Notes under the pieces: generated by a model
Seen by the model: the letters and a program-made list of their open reading frames with translations, nothing else
Told to the model about the DNA's origin: nothing
The model's database searches: none
Part shown: positions 25,365 to 39,986 of the stretch, one piece after another
How the letters are laid out: every line of letters begins with the position of its first letter
Position numbering within the stretch: position 1 is the first letter of the stretch
DNA from: Ptychodera flava
Taxonomy: Eukaryota > Hemichordata > Enteropneusta > Ptychoderidae
Direction of reading: 5' to 3'
Assembly (NCBI RefSeq): GCF_041260155.1
Contig: NC_091931.1
Span: 29,725,041-29,789,040 of the forward strand
DNA: 64,000 bases
Translations under genes and position numbers: made by a program

Positions 25365-26439
25365 GGTATTTGGTGCGATGTTTCTTGTTTTGTCCGTAAC
25401 TGAAGTAAATAATGTTGAAAGGTTATATCACTATTCCCTGTTCGAGTTAAAGATGGATATGTGCCGGTAGAATCTAAATGTACCTTCGCTGTCTTGCTAG
25501 CTGTCAATGTAATCGATCAAGCTGATAGAGAATTAGACTTGAACAATGAAACAACTATTCAATTCTATTTTGTATTCTTTCCATACTCTATCGTACAGAG
25601 GAGCTCATGTCGGAGTTTCATAACATATCAGAGACCAAAGAACGTTATAGAACTTATGTTGAGATGTACAAGACTACTTAGATGACTTTATGATTGTAGA
25701 ATTGGTATGTAACAAGGGCCTAAACCGATCTGTACTAAAATAGTTCAATACTATTGTTTTTAACATGTAACAGGTTTCGTTTCTACGTGGAAGCGAGTGC
25801 AGCGTAGGTTATCGACAAGCCTTATATTTATATGAGATAATAGGTACCGGTATGTAAGGTATTTTGTGCTTTCCAATGGTCAACGTTGCCTCAAAATAGA
25901 CTCTGATAATTGATAATTATTATACAGTACTGTAGCCTAGATTTTTAGTTAGTAAGTTCGTTTGGTTCCATATCATTCCTAGAGACGGTTCTTCCAAAAG
26001 GTGAAATATATCGTTGAAATGAGTTTGTAGGTCGTTACAACTGATGGCCATATTTAGCGGAAGGTAACGACGTAGTGCATAGAATGGATGATGGGTGTAC
26101 GTCATAAGAGAAACGAAGAATTAAATAATCATTACTATTGGTGGCGCACCTGATTTCGATATTTATTATATTGCATGACCCGGGCTTATTTCAAAATAGC
26201 GTCGTCCTCGAATACTGAGGTTTATCTGCTTCATGTGACCTGAAACGAGCATTTTGAAACAAATTTTTCAGCTGTCTTTATCAGAATGAGATCATGTTGT
26301 CATCGAAGTCCATTTTCGACTGGGATTTCCAATGATGATATTTTTCATTGCCGTGAAACACTATCCAAAGTGGCACAGTTAATAGTTACAATGGGTTATG
26401 TACTCTTTCCAAATGCTTAGGTATATACAAATTACATTG

Positions 26440-26516
<77 letters not shown>

Positions 26517-26705
26517 TTATATATATTGAAATGACTATCAAGCAATCTGTAAATGTGTAAATGAAATGTTAAAACATTGGACACGGTGTAAATCGGTTTT
26601 AGTTTTATTGGTTTAAACGACTTCAATGTTTCGCTTAAAATTCCTACGACCAATTGTCTCGATACGATAGTCGTTTATTTCAGTTTGTCTCGCTCTTCAG
26701 TGAGC
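25365..26705. other. 3' flank of SLC13 copy B, no gene recognised
   Basis: Holds the TA microsatellite and a minus-strand AATAAA at 26674-26679, only about 30 bp after the copy B stop codon, which may be too close to serve. No supported exon. Confidence 0.5.
26441..26527. repeat. (TA)n microsatellite
   Basis: About 60 bp of TA followed by interrupted TTATAT units, just 3' of SLC13 copy B. Confidence 0.95.
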
Positions 26706-29700
26706 CTAGCCCAGTGACGTCACCGTTATGTTCGACGATAATGCCCAAGCAGGTACATCATCAAAGTTCAGAAACCACCATCCGTATGTGTTCACGCCAA
26801 TGTTTAACACCACGAGGCATATTATGTTCATTACCAATCCAGTTTTTATCTGAAGCGAAAAGAAAGAAAGAAAAATGTCAAATAAGATTTCTCATCTCCT
26901 TGCCACTTTATCGTACATCTTCATTGTTCGTCGCCTGGTTGGCTTCTAAATCAGATTCGAGGATAATCTATTCGATTTCAAGAGGAAGATTTCTTTTTTT
27001 GTTCACAGATCCGAATTCTTGACACTGACAAGAAATGAACTGAAACGGAAACTTATACTGTAGATGTATCGATACGTCTCGGGTAGTGAATTAAAAAAGT
27101 GAATTAAAAAGTACCCTAGCTTTTATGTTCTTCTTTACACCGCTGGATGGTGGCACAACTGCGAATTCCCTGAATGTACTCACTGGCAACAGTTTCGCCA
27201 CATTGTGCTATAAACTTGTCAGAACACTTAAGAACACTTTTTTAAGTTTCCCTTTTCTTGAACAAGACTTGGAAATACACGTTTTAGAATGTTATGGTAC
27301 CATACATATATACCAAACGGCGCGAATATCTCTGTATACCTTTTAATGTTGAAAAGTTAAGTTTACAGGAGCTTCATTATGAAACAATCATTAGGAGCCC
27401 AGTTATGAAAGATAGGTTAAGATCATAATTTATTCTTACAAACACCTCTGTAATTCTTTTACATATATACAAGGCCGATTAACAGAAGTGGACGAATAGT
27501 TAAATTGCAATGCAGGAGAAAAAACAGCTTCACATCTCTTTTTCAAGTTGAAAACGTGGAATTCATATTTTGGTCTTCAGGAATTTGAACACCTCTGGGT
27601 ATCGATACAGTAACAGTATAAGTTGTTCGTTGCCGATTTTAGTAGTGCTTAGGACCGCCACCCAGTGGTGAAATTAAACTTTAAAAGACATGGTGTTCAT
27701 TGAAATGCTGGCGCTGTTGTGAGGGGTTAAACTTACCATTTGAAAAGTGGTAACAGATCCGTATGAAATAATGAGTGCATTTACAACTGAACCAGCGGGC
27801 AAACAGAAAGCCAGGTTGGTGGCCAATGTCAACGACAGTATGAAGTAATGTGGATGAATGTCTTGTTCCAAAGCCTAAAAAATAATGTAGTACAATGACT
27901 TTGTGAATGAATTAAGATAGAAAAAAAAACTGAAGAAAGAGCGGAATTTAGATTTCAGATTTATATTTTTTGTTTTCTAATGTTTTACCTTTGCCTTTTT
28001 CTAATTGGAAAGACAACTCGTTTTACTATGGCACTCGTACCAAATGTGAAGGAAGACACAAATTTGAAAATAGCTTTGAGACTTCACCGCGTTTAAGAAA
28101 TCCATCAGCATTCCAGAGCAGATTGACTTCTATAAGTGAACAGCAACAAACTGATCACTAACAGGAAACATCGAATATTTCTTGAATGTTTTGCCAGACA
28201 GTGTCTAAATTTGAATCTAAAATAATCCCGGAATTGAAAATTGGTATCTTTCAAAAGGTGTACTTAAATATTCATCAGATCTTTGTACTGTTAGAATCGT
28301 CAGATATAACCCTCTACCATCGGAAAATCATCGTCTTAATTAAAGGATGACAAGAACAAGCAACTCGCAAACGACAAAAAGCATATAACTGGTCATAAAA
28401 CAAATAGTACTTTAACGTCAGGTTAAGAAACTTTACATATACCCCGTGGAAAATTTATCGAACTTACTGTCCGTGCGAGCACCGGTATAGTTACTGCCAT
28501 GACCATTGAAGAACTTATGAATTCCGTTAGCGCTGCACAAGTTACAGTTACAACGAGCATTACCAGCCAGTATGGGAGAGATGCTATGAACTCAAACTGG
28601 TCGCCAATAAGGTCTGCTAGTCCAGATTCCTAGAAGTCAATTTAATGACAAAACAAATTGACAGAAGCTCTATATTTGAGATCTCCGCGTAGCCTTCTCT
28701 ATTAAACCTAACATAAGATGAATCGCTTTTAAATATTCGAGAGACCCGTAACTTTGGACGAAGTCAAGAGTCACTCTTTAGGGATCATTTATATGTGCAT
28801 AAGAATTTTAGGACTGCATATTTTGACGAATGCTACAATAATGTGCAATTTTTCATGAATGTCCTGAAGACAAAAATAACTATATCGGCTTTTGGGGACT
28901 GTCACACTCCATAAATATTTTGTAGGTGTGGAGTAAATCATGTAATACCTCCGCTTGGAAATCCCTGTGAACGAAAAGTCTCTTTATCTCACCTTAGTGG
29001 CTTCAGCTGTGGATAGAAGTCCGCCGGCATAGATGAGTATGCCCCAAGGAACCATTGCGTCGGCGGATTTCCATTCTAACAAGCCCACATACGGCTTATC
29101 GTCTGCGTGGTAAAAATTACATATTGTCAAACAATGACAGTATATTTCTTGGGCATATTTTATGACAGTACCAATGAAGCAATGTCAAAGGCGAGGTGTC
29201 GTTCACAGTTCATTTCAATCTAGTCTGATTTGACGTTGCTCTGTCTCTTTTTTATGTTACAAGTACAAGCTTGAGTGCTAGGCAACCAAAGTGTAACTTC
29301 TCTCTGAAACGTCACGTCGACCTTTCTAAAACTTATTATAACTTTTTTTAGTAAAATAAGGTTCCAACTATGCATGCGACGACGGTTCAATTATACTACA
29401 AATAAAACTATACTACCAATGAAAACCAATTGCTATAGTATATACTGGAGGTTCAGTTCATTCTGTTGTATTCAAAACAAGACTTTTCACTGTACCAAAA
29501 AGAGATCACGATTTTCATCAATAAAATTTGATTTTAAAGACAGAAAGAAGTGTAACGTACAAGTCTATTTGGTATGCATTTACTCGGCTTTTGGTCATTT
29601 TTTTATTTCATTGCTTGCGATCTATACCACCGACAGAAAAGTCTCTCACCATGAATGTTAAACTTCGGTTTCTTTCTCGGTAGAATAAAACATATTAATG

Positions 29701-32700
29701 CAACACCAGCGGTGATTGTACTAGATTCGACGTACCTACAAGAGAAATCAAACACAGCGATATCAAATATTTAACATCATAGATTACGCCCTTCTACAAG
29801 TGCCCAATGTGCGATGTGTGATAACGAATATACGAGTGTGAGTGCTTCTGAACTCCACAACGCGTAGAGAGGTCGCAGTCAGTGTAACAGTATTTACCTC
29901 GATTATTTAACCACTCTTTTTGACAGTGGGGATTTGGCCTAGTGGTTCTGTCTGTAACTTCTCCGCTAGATGACTAGATGCCGTAGGTTGTGAGTTCGTA
30001 CCCGATTAAAAACAATTATTATCATATGTGAAAACAGCTGAATACCGATTGTCTTTGAACCAATTTAACACTGTAGGACTTGAGGGTAAACAGGAGAATG
30101 ACATATATGATATGATATATATATCTTCAATGATATATGTCTTCAAGTCGCATGTACTTTATTGAAAAATTATGCCGACCCCTCGACATGGACGACATGG
30201 AGTTTAATATTACACTCTCGGAAAACTATTTACGCATGCTATGGTTGGACAATAGATGACCTTTGACTGCACTCACCCTGGTGAAAACCAGTCACTCCAG
30301 CCGGGCATGAAGTTTGGGTCTTCAAAAAACCAAACAAGAACTAAGAATAGAAACACTACGATGATTGTCTTTTCTGCAAATCTAAATACATGACAATAAT
30401 AATAACAGTTACTATTATCATCATCACATCATTACTACCACCACAATCAACACCACCAGCACCAACACTTTATCAACACTAACACCACCAGCAGCACTAC
30501 CACCACCACCACCAGCAGCACTACCACCACCATCAGCAGCACTACCATCACCATCAACACCACCACTACCAACACCACTACCACCACTACTACCAACACC
30601 ACTACTAAAACCACCACCACTACCACCACCAACTACCACTTCTTAAGTTTTCATTTCTTCTCCTTGACAAATAAGAATATCTTGCAAACAAAAAACAGCA
30701 AAATAGCATTCGTGTTCTGATTTTATAATATCTGATTATGCCATATAACTCTCTCATTAGAGGATAAAGAAGAACTCTAGTAGAAACACACTTACGTAAT
30801 GGGTCCCATACTCTCGTATTCTTCACGTAGGACCCGAATAATATCATCGCCCTTATTCTCATTCACTTCTTTTCTATGGCAACAACGGCGAGGAAAATTG
30901 GTCTGATTGCGAAAGCATTTTACCACAGACGATCTCGTTCAAATACAGATAAAGGCGAGAAAGTTAGTACAAGTTGCTCGGAAGGTTAGGAGAACATCAA
31001 AAATGAAAATTTTAAGGTTGCTTTTTCACTTTTATCATTATTCAGATTACTGAATTGAAATAGACCTTATTCAACAGTAATTACTCTGATTAATAGAAAG
31101 AAAAAAAATCGAAGAAGGATAAGGAAAAGGTTACGTAAGGTTAGAGTATTATCGTATGTGTGTACGTTGGTTCATAGCAAAACCATAGGTATTATGTAAT
31201 GCCAACGATCAGACACGATATTTTCGCAATGAATATAGGCTGAGTTACTAACAGCAAAGCAGTTGTTCCTGGTCGATTTATTTTTATCAAAAGAAGGTTG
31301 TGATGATAATAAATTTGCTACTTTGAAATAAATACGGCAAGTGGAAAGACGAGTGTTGTCCATTAAATGAACCAAACAGAAACGTAGGGCTAACGATGCA
31401 ATGGAAAACATTAAACATGTTTATGCCATTAACATGCCATTAAACATGGCATTCGTATTTGCCATAACCAAAAAATTGACGTAAAACATTCCTGGGGTGA
31501 ATAATTAATGTACCTACTTAAGATCAAGATAGAATAGTGCCAGCCATACCCATCCAAGTATCAAAGACACCAGCTGTATAGGTGCTGAAAACAACATCCA
31601 ATTTCCAAAACTTATCTTTGCCTCCGAGTTATAGTAGCTGTAGAAGACATGCTCGATTTAGTGTTAATTTAATAAACGACCTTGCAAGACATTTACGGAT
31701 GGTTCATGACAAAATGATATCGTTAGCTTGCATCCACGTACGTTATTATCTTGAATAGAAACTTTATTGTCCGTTCTCGTCCAGAACATGGTTTTCAATG
31801 ATATTGTCTGTTATGAGAGTTAGGATTTCCTTTGCTCAATATCTGATTAAATCAGGTGTTAAGACGGCGACGCTTCAACTTTGCTGGTTCTTTGATGTTG
31901 TCGGTATCTGATTGTCGCTGCGACTATATTCAGATTCGTCTCCCTTATGAATCCGGTATGTAGCGGAGTAAAACACTCAGTCAATTTCTTGCTGAATTTG
32001 ATAAGCAAAGTTGAAACCGGACACTGCACCTTATTTGCAATTTTATATTAATTCGGTCCTTAATATCTGAGCAAGGCTTACGGTTCGTTGTGGTTCATGT
32101 GATAACTTACATTTCTAGGTTAGCGTTCATTATAACTTGATTTATCGTCCCTATCAGAGACCCAGCTCCCCCTATCGTGGTGGAATAGACTAGCCAAAGG
32201 TTGAAACACGTAACGAGATTTTTGTTGTAATTATTTCGGTTGCCTTCCTCCGACTGACTCTTCTCACTGAGAACCTCAGTGCTTTTGTTGACTGTGTCGT
32301 CCATCTCAACTCTGTGTGTTTTAACAAGAAAATGTGTAAATATGTTGTCACATGTCAAATCTTCGCTGAAGTCAACCCCAAAAATGTTAATATTCCCCTA
32401 CTAAGTATTTGAAATAACGTAAATGAAAGTTCCTGCGCTTACAGGTAGATGATGTGAATAGGAGATTCTACCTTCTCAGTTCTCTTCCTTCCAGTTGTAT
32501 TTCTTCTCCGTTCGGTGCCTCGTCTTCATCATAATGCTTTTCGGGCAAATGAACAATATCACACTTTTTAAATCTTTGAGTGATGGCGGCAGCCAACGTA
32601 ATTACACATGTAAGGGACACCTTCGCCATATAACATTCTATATTTTGAAATCTGTCTGTACATGTGCATTGGGGTTACCGTAAAATGATCGCTCTTCAAT

Positions 32701-35700
32701 CATGGATTGCTTGAAAATGATAAACTAAACGAAGAAAATATTCCCATTCGTCATATAACACAATTACGGCTAGGTGGGGATATATATCATGTAAATGCCA
32801 AAGCTCACGTAAATGCTAAAGAACAAGCACACTTCACATTTCGATAATTTTCTCAACCTCGGGAAACCTTAACAATAATACTAATTATTTCCAGTAGCAT
32901 TGATACAGCATTCATTTTGTTTCACCTGACATGATATATCTGACCCGTACCTTTACGCCCACCGACACCCTAGTTTCGTGAGTTGACAGCTGGTCCACCA
33001 GAGCCACGACGATGGGCAACATCATCGATACCAGGGCAAGATTCAATATCCACAACGATAGGAATCCAGTCACGATCATCATGGAAAGCAGCAACCTAAA
33101 TGATATGTTGGTTGCTTAAAAACATGACTAGAATGGTACTTATTGCTCGATTAACTAATTGGCTAATGTGAGAATTTCTTTGTGTGCTGTTCCAGTTTAC
33201 AGACCTATGAAGGGCAAAACAGAGATTGTAATAAAAGGATATAGTAAGTGGATAAATGGGTGACAATACGAATTAATTGTAACGTTCCTTCCCTTAAACT
33301 AGAGTAAAAGGTGCCTAAGTTCGGCCAGTAAGTATGCCGCTTCGAGTGCACCGCCAATAAATCATAAAATGTACGACCTGTGGGGCATGAGCGTTCATAA
33401 TCTTTCTGTCGTCGTCGATTCAAATGAATATTATAACTTGAAAATAACAGACTATCAATATTCCCGCCATCTTGATCTAAATGTTTTGACAACATTATGG
33501 CGTTGGGTAAGTCAATGAGTACTAATTAACAATGTGATTTATTGTATGGTGTTCCGCATGGACAATGTTTCAATGCACGATATCGATGAAGTGGTACGTG
33601 TTTATTGAAGATAACGAGTGATATTTTTATTATGGCCTAGTCAAACAATTCATTGTATATCGATATGCATTGGCATGAGGACAAAATGTTTTCTAACTGT
33701 CATTTTGTCAGGGACAACAAACAAATTACATTAGGCTGTTTTGCGTTTTAAAACCGGGTTATGACAAAAATGGTTGGCCTAAGCCTTGATTCTCGTGCAA
33801 CCAGATATGAACTGAAAATGCTCACGTGTTTCATTATGTATTGTAGTTGTGTGTAAATTTAAACTTTTGCAACATGTTTGCAACTTTATTGAAAGTGTTA
33901 TGATCAACATTATGAATAATATTCACCACAGATTAATTCTAAAGGTCATTCAGTATACAAATATGTAACTGGCTGAAATCACTTTGACTGCTGTAATTGT
34001 ATCACCACTTTATATAGGAATAAAACACTAAATCCCTTTGACTGCTGTATATATAGCCTTTGGTCAAGTCCTTCAAGCTATATATGCCAAACTGTGAAAG
34101 CTCATTAGATATGCAAATTATGAATTAGCTGACATGAAAATGCGAAGTGACCTTAAATATTATTTTAACCTGGTATCATCAATGCACATAGCATGTTTTG
34201 CCGACTTTGATTGAGTAAATCCCAGTATATATCCCTCATTAGGAAAATTAATTTCCGATTACTATATGTGTGTGTACTGCGTGTCTGTGTGTCGTCTGCT
34301 CCACGCACACCGTGTTGTTCGGTCGCGCACAGAATTGCAACATCCAAGTCGGTTACTGTGACCAACTCTTTTTGGGTTGGAAGCAGTGGCCGACTGGTTT
34401 TGTGTGAGGCCTATCAGCTAGGCGATGTTGCCGTGAGTGTGGGGGGTTCGAATCCCTTAGGGTTATAGTAAAATTTATATATGCATAGCATGTTTCACCA
34501 ACTTTGATCAAGTAAGTCCCGGTACATACATCCCTCATTAGGAAAGTTCATTAAATATTCAAATTAGGAATTGGCTAAAATAAAATGCTTAATGACTTTG
34601 AATAATATCGTATCGAAGTATCGTAAATGTACATAACAAGTTTCGTCAACTTCGGTCCCGTCAATCAAGATATATATCCTTAATAAGGAAAGTTCATTAA
34701 ATATTAAAATTAGGAATTGGCTGAAGTAAAAATGCTTAATGACTTTAATTTTGATCTAGTTAATTCAGATATATATCCCTAATTCAGAAATTTCATTAAA
34801 TATGCAAATTAGCAATTATGTTTCATGTCACGTGAATACCTTTCACGGCTGATATATCTTGATGTAATCAACATTTGTAGCAAATCTCATCACACACGTG
34901 AACACGTGAGCTAAAAATGTAGCATTGTCCTTTAGGCAAGCATTAAACATCACCCAGCCCAAATTATCCCTAAGAGTGTAATATTTGTACCGATGTATTT
35001 CTCTTTTTCTGCAGCAATGCCATCAAAATTGGATATGATGAAAACACTGTGAATAGTTTTGAATCAATAATGAAAATCCTTGATGTATATACTTTACTGT
35101 TTTTAAAGAAAATGATAAAATGTGTTTGTAGGAAATATTTTACACAAAGGCATTTGGAAGAGTGTTTAAAAGATACATTTCATCATGCAACATGTAGTCT
35201 TTTATAATTTATGGCTAATAATACGACTATTCAACCTATTTTCATTAAAGCGATAACACTATTTCCCATGTCCACAAATCTATGACTTGATCAAGCACGG
35301 AATGTTGCATATAACTAAATTAACTTTTCCTGTCTCCTGGCCACGATCGCTTGGTTTAAAAATGTCAACGAAATACCAAATGAAATGCTGCGTTTCGCAG
35401 ATATCTTGCTTCCATCGGTCCTTGTACCGATAAAGTTGGTAAGGTGACAAAATGGTGTATCCTAACTGGAGCCTGCTTACCTTTTTGGATCAGATCCAGC
35501 CAAAAGCAATGCACGTAGTGCAATTCTTCGGTGGAGTCCGTAACGCTGTACAGCTGAAGCTATAAGCATTATGGCAATGAAGAGAACAAGGAACTCGACC
35601 ATGTAAAACACACACACGTCGGCCATGGTTAAAACTTCGAACAAAGGGTGGAGAAACAAAGGCAGTAGACCTGTAACTGGCAGAGGAACGGCTTGTGTGG

Positions 35701-36294
35701 TCCATAGGACAGCCAGAATCATAAGGACGAAGCCACATCTTGCTGTCTATTATTTGTGTATGGAATAACATGAATTATACGCGATAAATTAAACAGGTCG
35801 AGAGCCACACATCGAATATAAATATGCGATTAAAATTGGAGCTCTTTTCATTTAATTTTCGAAGCTATTGCTTCAAATTCTTATTCGTAGCTAGTTTTCT
35901 TCGTCAAGATCTGTAAAATATGAGTACTTCAGTTTAAGTCTAATTCTTCCATGTCCATAGGATAACGAAGAACCGTAAACTCATTAGGGAAAGGTGAAAG
36001 AGATGGCCTAGGTACCAGGACTGATACATTAAAAACTCACAAATACTCAATAAATGAGTAAAGTTTTCACTTATTCAGAGTCGCCTTGTCTTCTCACTTC
36101 AAGATTCAACGGCTGTACATCGATGCCGCATAGTAACATGACACTACACTTAAAGGTGCAAATTCAAATTGTGCCCATACCTTTGATTCGTAGTGAACAA
36201 TTAGCAAAGGAGACAATAACAGCGGTGTCAACAGAAGAATCAAGATATTTCGCTTGCAGTACAAATATCTCAGGACATCCTTGCAGCTCGTCAT
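26706..36294 (-). CDS. SLC13-like transporter, copy B (13 exons, complete, 577 aa)
   Basis: Second intact member of the array. Exons (minus): 36181-36294, 35481-35746, 32951-33095, 32472-32536, 32111-32311, 31518-31637, 30796-30873, 30277-30381, 29650-29735, 28993-29102, 28468-28629, 27737-27874, 26706-26849 (stop TAG). The total is 1734 nt with the same phases as copy A and no break. Start MTSCKDVLRYLYCKRN; exon 2 holds QAVPLP and HRRIALRALLLAGSDP. The first SNT-equivalent is LNL (144-146, inside LWILNLALVSMM) and the second is SSS (469-471, inside LTEFISSSMVMAV). The hairpin motif is IGGAGSLIGTINQ, without the family's Pro-Asn. The cytosolic linker of exons 4-5 is acidic and differs in length from the other copies. 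The C-terminus ends with an NIT sequon. It is closer to copies C and D than to A. The exon 4 acceptor has a weak pyrimidine tract, so that small exon is the least certain part. Confidence 0.92.
29928..30012 (+). mobile_element. tRNA-derived SINE-like sequence
   Basis: An A box TGGCCTAGTGG (29935-29945) and a diverged B box (GAGTTCGTACCC, 29992-30003) at tRNA-like spacing are followed by an A-rich tail. No full cloverleaf was found. It lies in intron 8 of SLC13 copy B. Confidence 0.55.
30405..30645. repeat. ACC/CAC-rich trinucleotide repeat
   Basis: Compound ACC, CAC, CAG and CAT triplets over about 240 bp in intron 7 of SLC13 copy B. The open frames here are low-complexity artefacts. Confidence 0.9.
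33860..34930 (-). repeat. AT-rich repeat block with a unit of about 140 bp
   Basis: Blocks such as AGTTCATTAAATATTCAAATT followed by AGGAATTGGCTRAA recur at about 34092, 34549, 34691 and 34792, with ATATATCCYTMATTAGGAAA between them. The right end (CACACGTGAACACGTGAGC) matches the inverse of sequence near 43930. It fills much of intron 2 of SLC13 copy B and hosts the SINE at 34366-34470. Confidence 0.6.
34366..34470 (+). mobile_element. tRNA-derived SINE-like sequence
   Basis: A good RNA polymerase III A box (TGGCCGACTGG, 34387-34397) and a perfect B box (GGTTCGAATCC, 34445-34455) sit at tRNA-like spacing. The flanks do not form a clear acceptor stem, so a SINE head is more likely than a working tRNA. 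It lies within the AT-rich repeat block of SLC13 copy B intron 2. Confidence 0.6.
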
Positions 36295-38491
36295 TGTGTA
36301 CTACAACTCTTAGACGTAAATTTAGTCAACTGAAAAAGTACCAGGCTTAACGAACCGCAGTTTGTCATACCTGCACTCTCTTTATCGGTACCACCGTCCC
36401 AATCGGTCGACTCCACTCAACGCAAGAGATAAGCTCTGCAAACGCGACGTTCAGAGGATCAATACAGGATTACACTATGGAACTCCTAGAGGGCGGAGAT
36501 GAATTTCTGTAGGCAAGTATCTTGAACATTGCGATGCACATGGTGCACGCGATGGCAAGCAAGCTTTCAATCATATTTATCTCATCTGTTTCTTGAACAA
36601 AGATGTTTTTCCTTTTGCTACTGAATTATTCATTACCCTTCTGATCAACTCCATAATCTACATGAATAGAGCAAATTCTTTCCTTTACACGATTTCATTT
36701 CACATCGCTGTTCTATCAAGATGACACTGTGTGTCGTATAAGACATGCATAATTGCAGTTACCTGTGTCACAACGAGGTCGAGCAAACAATGAGCCACTG
36801 ACCCTAAAAGTGAGGATCTATGATTCAACCAAACGAACTAAACAACAAACTTTATAAGCGAGCAAGTTTTGACCGTTTCTGAGCCTCATCAAAGTGCATG
36901 CTTGTCGTGTCATCTTTGTGGTTGCATTCCATGCATAGTACTTTAACTGTTCCATAGTCACTATATACTGTACATTGACTAGTCGGTTGTTTGTAGATGT
37001 CATAGTAATGAAAAAGCTATCTGCAAGGACCTTTGGCAATTTGGCACTTATCATGGATTGACATTTGCTCGTTCCTAAAGGATGAATCACATAGAATACC
37101 ATATTTGGTGAAAGTTTCTACAACATTTAAATGTGTTACAGTTGTAACTTTTCTATCACAGAGAGTCGTTTAGATACCATCTTCATATTACAAACCTGAT
37201 TATTGCGTTTACTGTTGGTGCTGACTCGTGTACTCATTTATTTGTATCCTCCAAAATTTAAATAAAGACCTGAAAGTGATTGCAGACAATGCTTGAGAAA
37301 CGTTCGCCGTAATCTGATACCAAAGATAACTTGTTGCAAATGTTGACTTTTCTATTGATAAGCAACATGTAGACTAGTCGAGTTCTGCAAAGCAAACCGG
37401 ACACTCAATCAAACTCCACTGTAGTAACAGTAGCTCCTTGTCATGACAAATGTGCTTTAATATCCACCATGTAAATGCTTTCTCTTATCCTACAGGGCAT
37501 ACTGTTGAGTATGGTATTCTTAATTGAAGTTTACACCATCGACGCATTTTCTTATCTTGCTCCGTGTCTCATTTCACGTATCTATAAGTCTCTTTCACGT
37601 CGGAGCAAACTCACTTGTCCACCATTGGTACAGTATGTTCACTACTATAATTGTATTTCGGTTTTTTTCGGCTTTAAGATTGCTTTTAAAGCTACCTTAC
37701 AGTGAACTTAACGAATATGACCCCATACGGCATGGAGCAGTTGAAATGTCTAGCCCCTCAAGCTTCAGTGAGAGCACCGCGACGTGCTATCGATACAGAA
37801 CTACTACTATGTTTAATATCAGCCAATTAAGATAACGCTCTTTTATACCCGCCAACGCCTTATCGTACTTTAGGACACCTTATTACTTTTTATTACAGTC
37901 TGTCGTAAAGTGAATTGGTTCGCCAGACCTGCAGCCTATGATCTTTTCTCAAGGTCGGTTTTTAAGGTCGGTTTGTTTCTCTGAGCATGGTTATCAAAAC
38001 GTACTTAACACACAGGTTTGAACATGTTCAATTGTTTAAAATCATGAGGATTGATTTATTTAAAAATACTTGTGGTATACCATTTTCGAAAACATACACG
38101 GGACTGAACTGTGTAAAGATAGCATCGAAGGTAAGTGTAAATAGTGTCAGCTATAAAGAAAACGATGCATATTATCATTGAAATTATCACACTGACATAT
38201 ATCTGGGTAAGAAGCTAATGTAACAGTGTACATGAAAAAACGCCAAGACACACACCCTGTCTGCCATATAAAGAGAGGGGCGTATCCAAAAGGTTATCAG
38301 GGTTCATTTCTTCCTGAGACAAAATGAGTTTATCGACCTCTTAAGGTCGTTATTGCAAATTAACGGCTTAAAACTTGTCTGTAACACGAGCATTGCTGAC
38401 AATTTTGTTTATCGTCCCATCTCTGTGAAAATAGTATTTCGCACTTTCTATTGTTTCCCCGCGGCTCTCGGCTTTGGTAACACGAGGAAAC
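36295..38491. other. Intergenic region between SLC13 copies C and B
   Basis: Should hold the copy B promoter and the copy C 3' UTR. The whole stretch is shared with 57542-60399. Parallel short plus-strand ORFs in the two copies are not conserved in frame. Confidence 0.6.
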
Positions 38492-38830
38492 CTAGCCCAC
38501 TGACGTCACATTTGCAGAGAAGGCCCAGGCTGGTACATCATCAAAGTTCAGAAGCCACCATCCATATGTGTTCACACCAATGTTTAACACCACGAAGCAT
38601 ATAAAGTTCATCACGACTCCTGTTTTTATCTAAAGCAATAGGAGATACAAACGTTTTGTGGAAAAATTCATTTGCAATCTCTCATATTCAGGAATGATCG
38701 ATTTATTATACAGCGTCAATTCTGCTGTACGCAAAGATACTTTTTTTCATCGCCGGGTATATTTACAGCTTTTGATTGTATGACACAGCCTATTGTTACT
38801 TTGTAGGAGAGTGATTAACGTAAGACAAAC

Positions 38831-39132
38831 GGTTAGGCAGTATGTGCGTCAAAGGCGAAAGACTTAGCTCCAACTCTCCTTGACTAAACTTTCAACCACG
38901 ATTCTCTTTCAAAATCAAGAATAAAACTCAGGGTCACCGCGCAACCTTTGGCACCAGAGCATTACATTAACGTAAAATTACCAACGTTTGAAATTCAAAA
39001 TTGTCGCAATCCTTGTCTTAACTCTAGGGAACGAGCGAGAGCTTAAAATGAACCTACATTATGGCAGATCAGAAAACAATCATAAAAATTTGAGAGTCCG
39101 AATATCTTTCTCCGAGGCGCATTCTAACTTAA
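38831..39132 (-). mobile_element. AAGGTAG-family MITE, copy 5
   Basis: Reverse orientation, ending CTCCGAGGCGCATTCTAACTTAA. It lies in intron 12 of SLC13 copy C, and an equivalent insertion exists in copy D at 60743-61088. Confidence 0.6.
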
Positions 39133-39723
39133 AGTGATTCCTTGGGTTAAAGGTGTCAACTCGGTTAGTACTACGGTCGATCGCTTCATTCATTTGATTT
39201 TCGTTTAAGGAGAAGGAGATAACATTTGGACATTTATTTGAACATTTACGCCATGCATTTATATGCACCACAAAGAGGCGACAGAGGTGAATGCTGTGCT
39301 CACAGGCATTTGTGCTTAAATGTTGCATTATATACCTACCATTTGAAAGGTTGTGACAGATCCATTTGATATTACAAGAGCATTAACAAGTGAACCAGCC
39401 GGCAGGCAGAAAGCTAGGTTGAGCGACAGTGTTAATGATAATACGAAGTAATGCGGATGAATATCTTGTTCCAATGCCTGTGTTGGTAGAAGTTGATAAT
39501 TTGTCACACTACTGTTTGGTATACAGTACTAACATGAAAGGTAACTCCATGGGTTATGTTAAATGTCGGTATAAATATTTCCAGTTCCTTATATTTTGAA
39601 TGACTAAGCAACATAATGTCGCTGATTTCAGCCGCAAATGTTAATATGAAGTAAAGAGACATCTTATATAGTTTTCACTAAACACCGTTTTTCTGAAGGT
39701 AAATATATTTATCTTCAAAACAT

Positions 39724-39986
39724 TTAAGGTAGAATGTGCCACAGGGATATTCGGACTGTAGAATGTTTGCAATGCTTTCTGGTCTACCGTTTTGTTTTGT
39801 AACAAAGTTTTTACTATCTCAGTTTTCGATCTTCCCACGATAGGATGGCGGCAATTTTGAGATTTAAGTGTTCATAAACAATACGTAATGTGTTTTTCTG
39901 GTACCAAAGTTCGCAACATGACTCATGATTTGGTAAGAAATGGTTAAAGTTTAAGTCTTCCAGTTCCAAGGTGCGCAGTACCTTAA
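39724..39986 (+). mobile_element. AAGGTAG-family MITE, copy 6
   Basis: TTAAGGTAGAATGTGCC at the left and GGTGCGCAGTACCTTAA at the right, internally shortened. It abuts copy 7 in inverse orientation, in intron 11 of SLC13 copy C. Confidence 0.6.

Noticed and set aside
30424-30639. Gly/Ser- and Val-rich open frames on the minus strand
   Set aside because: They are translations of the ACC/CAC trinucleotide repeat in an intron of SLC13 copy B; no splice or domain support.
34387-34455. Functional tRNA gene
   Set aside because: A and B boxes are good, but no acceptor stem or plausible anticodon arm could be built, so a SINE head is the safer call.
37475-37835. Plus-strand ORFs similar to 59440-59730
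   Set aside because: The similarity is explained by the segmental duplication. The frames are not preserved to the same end and no domain is visible.
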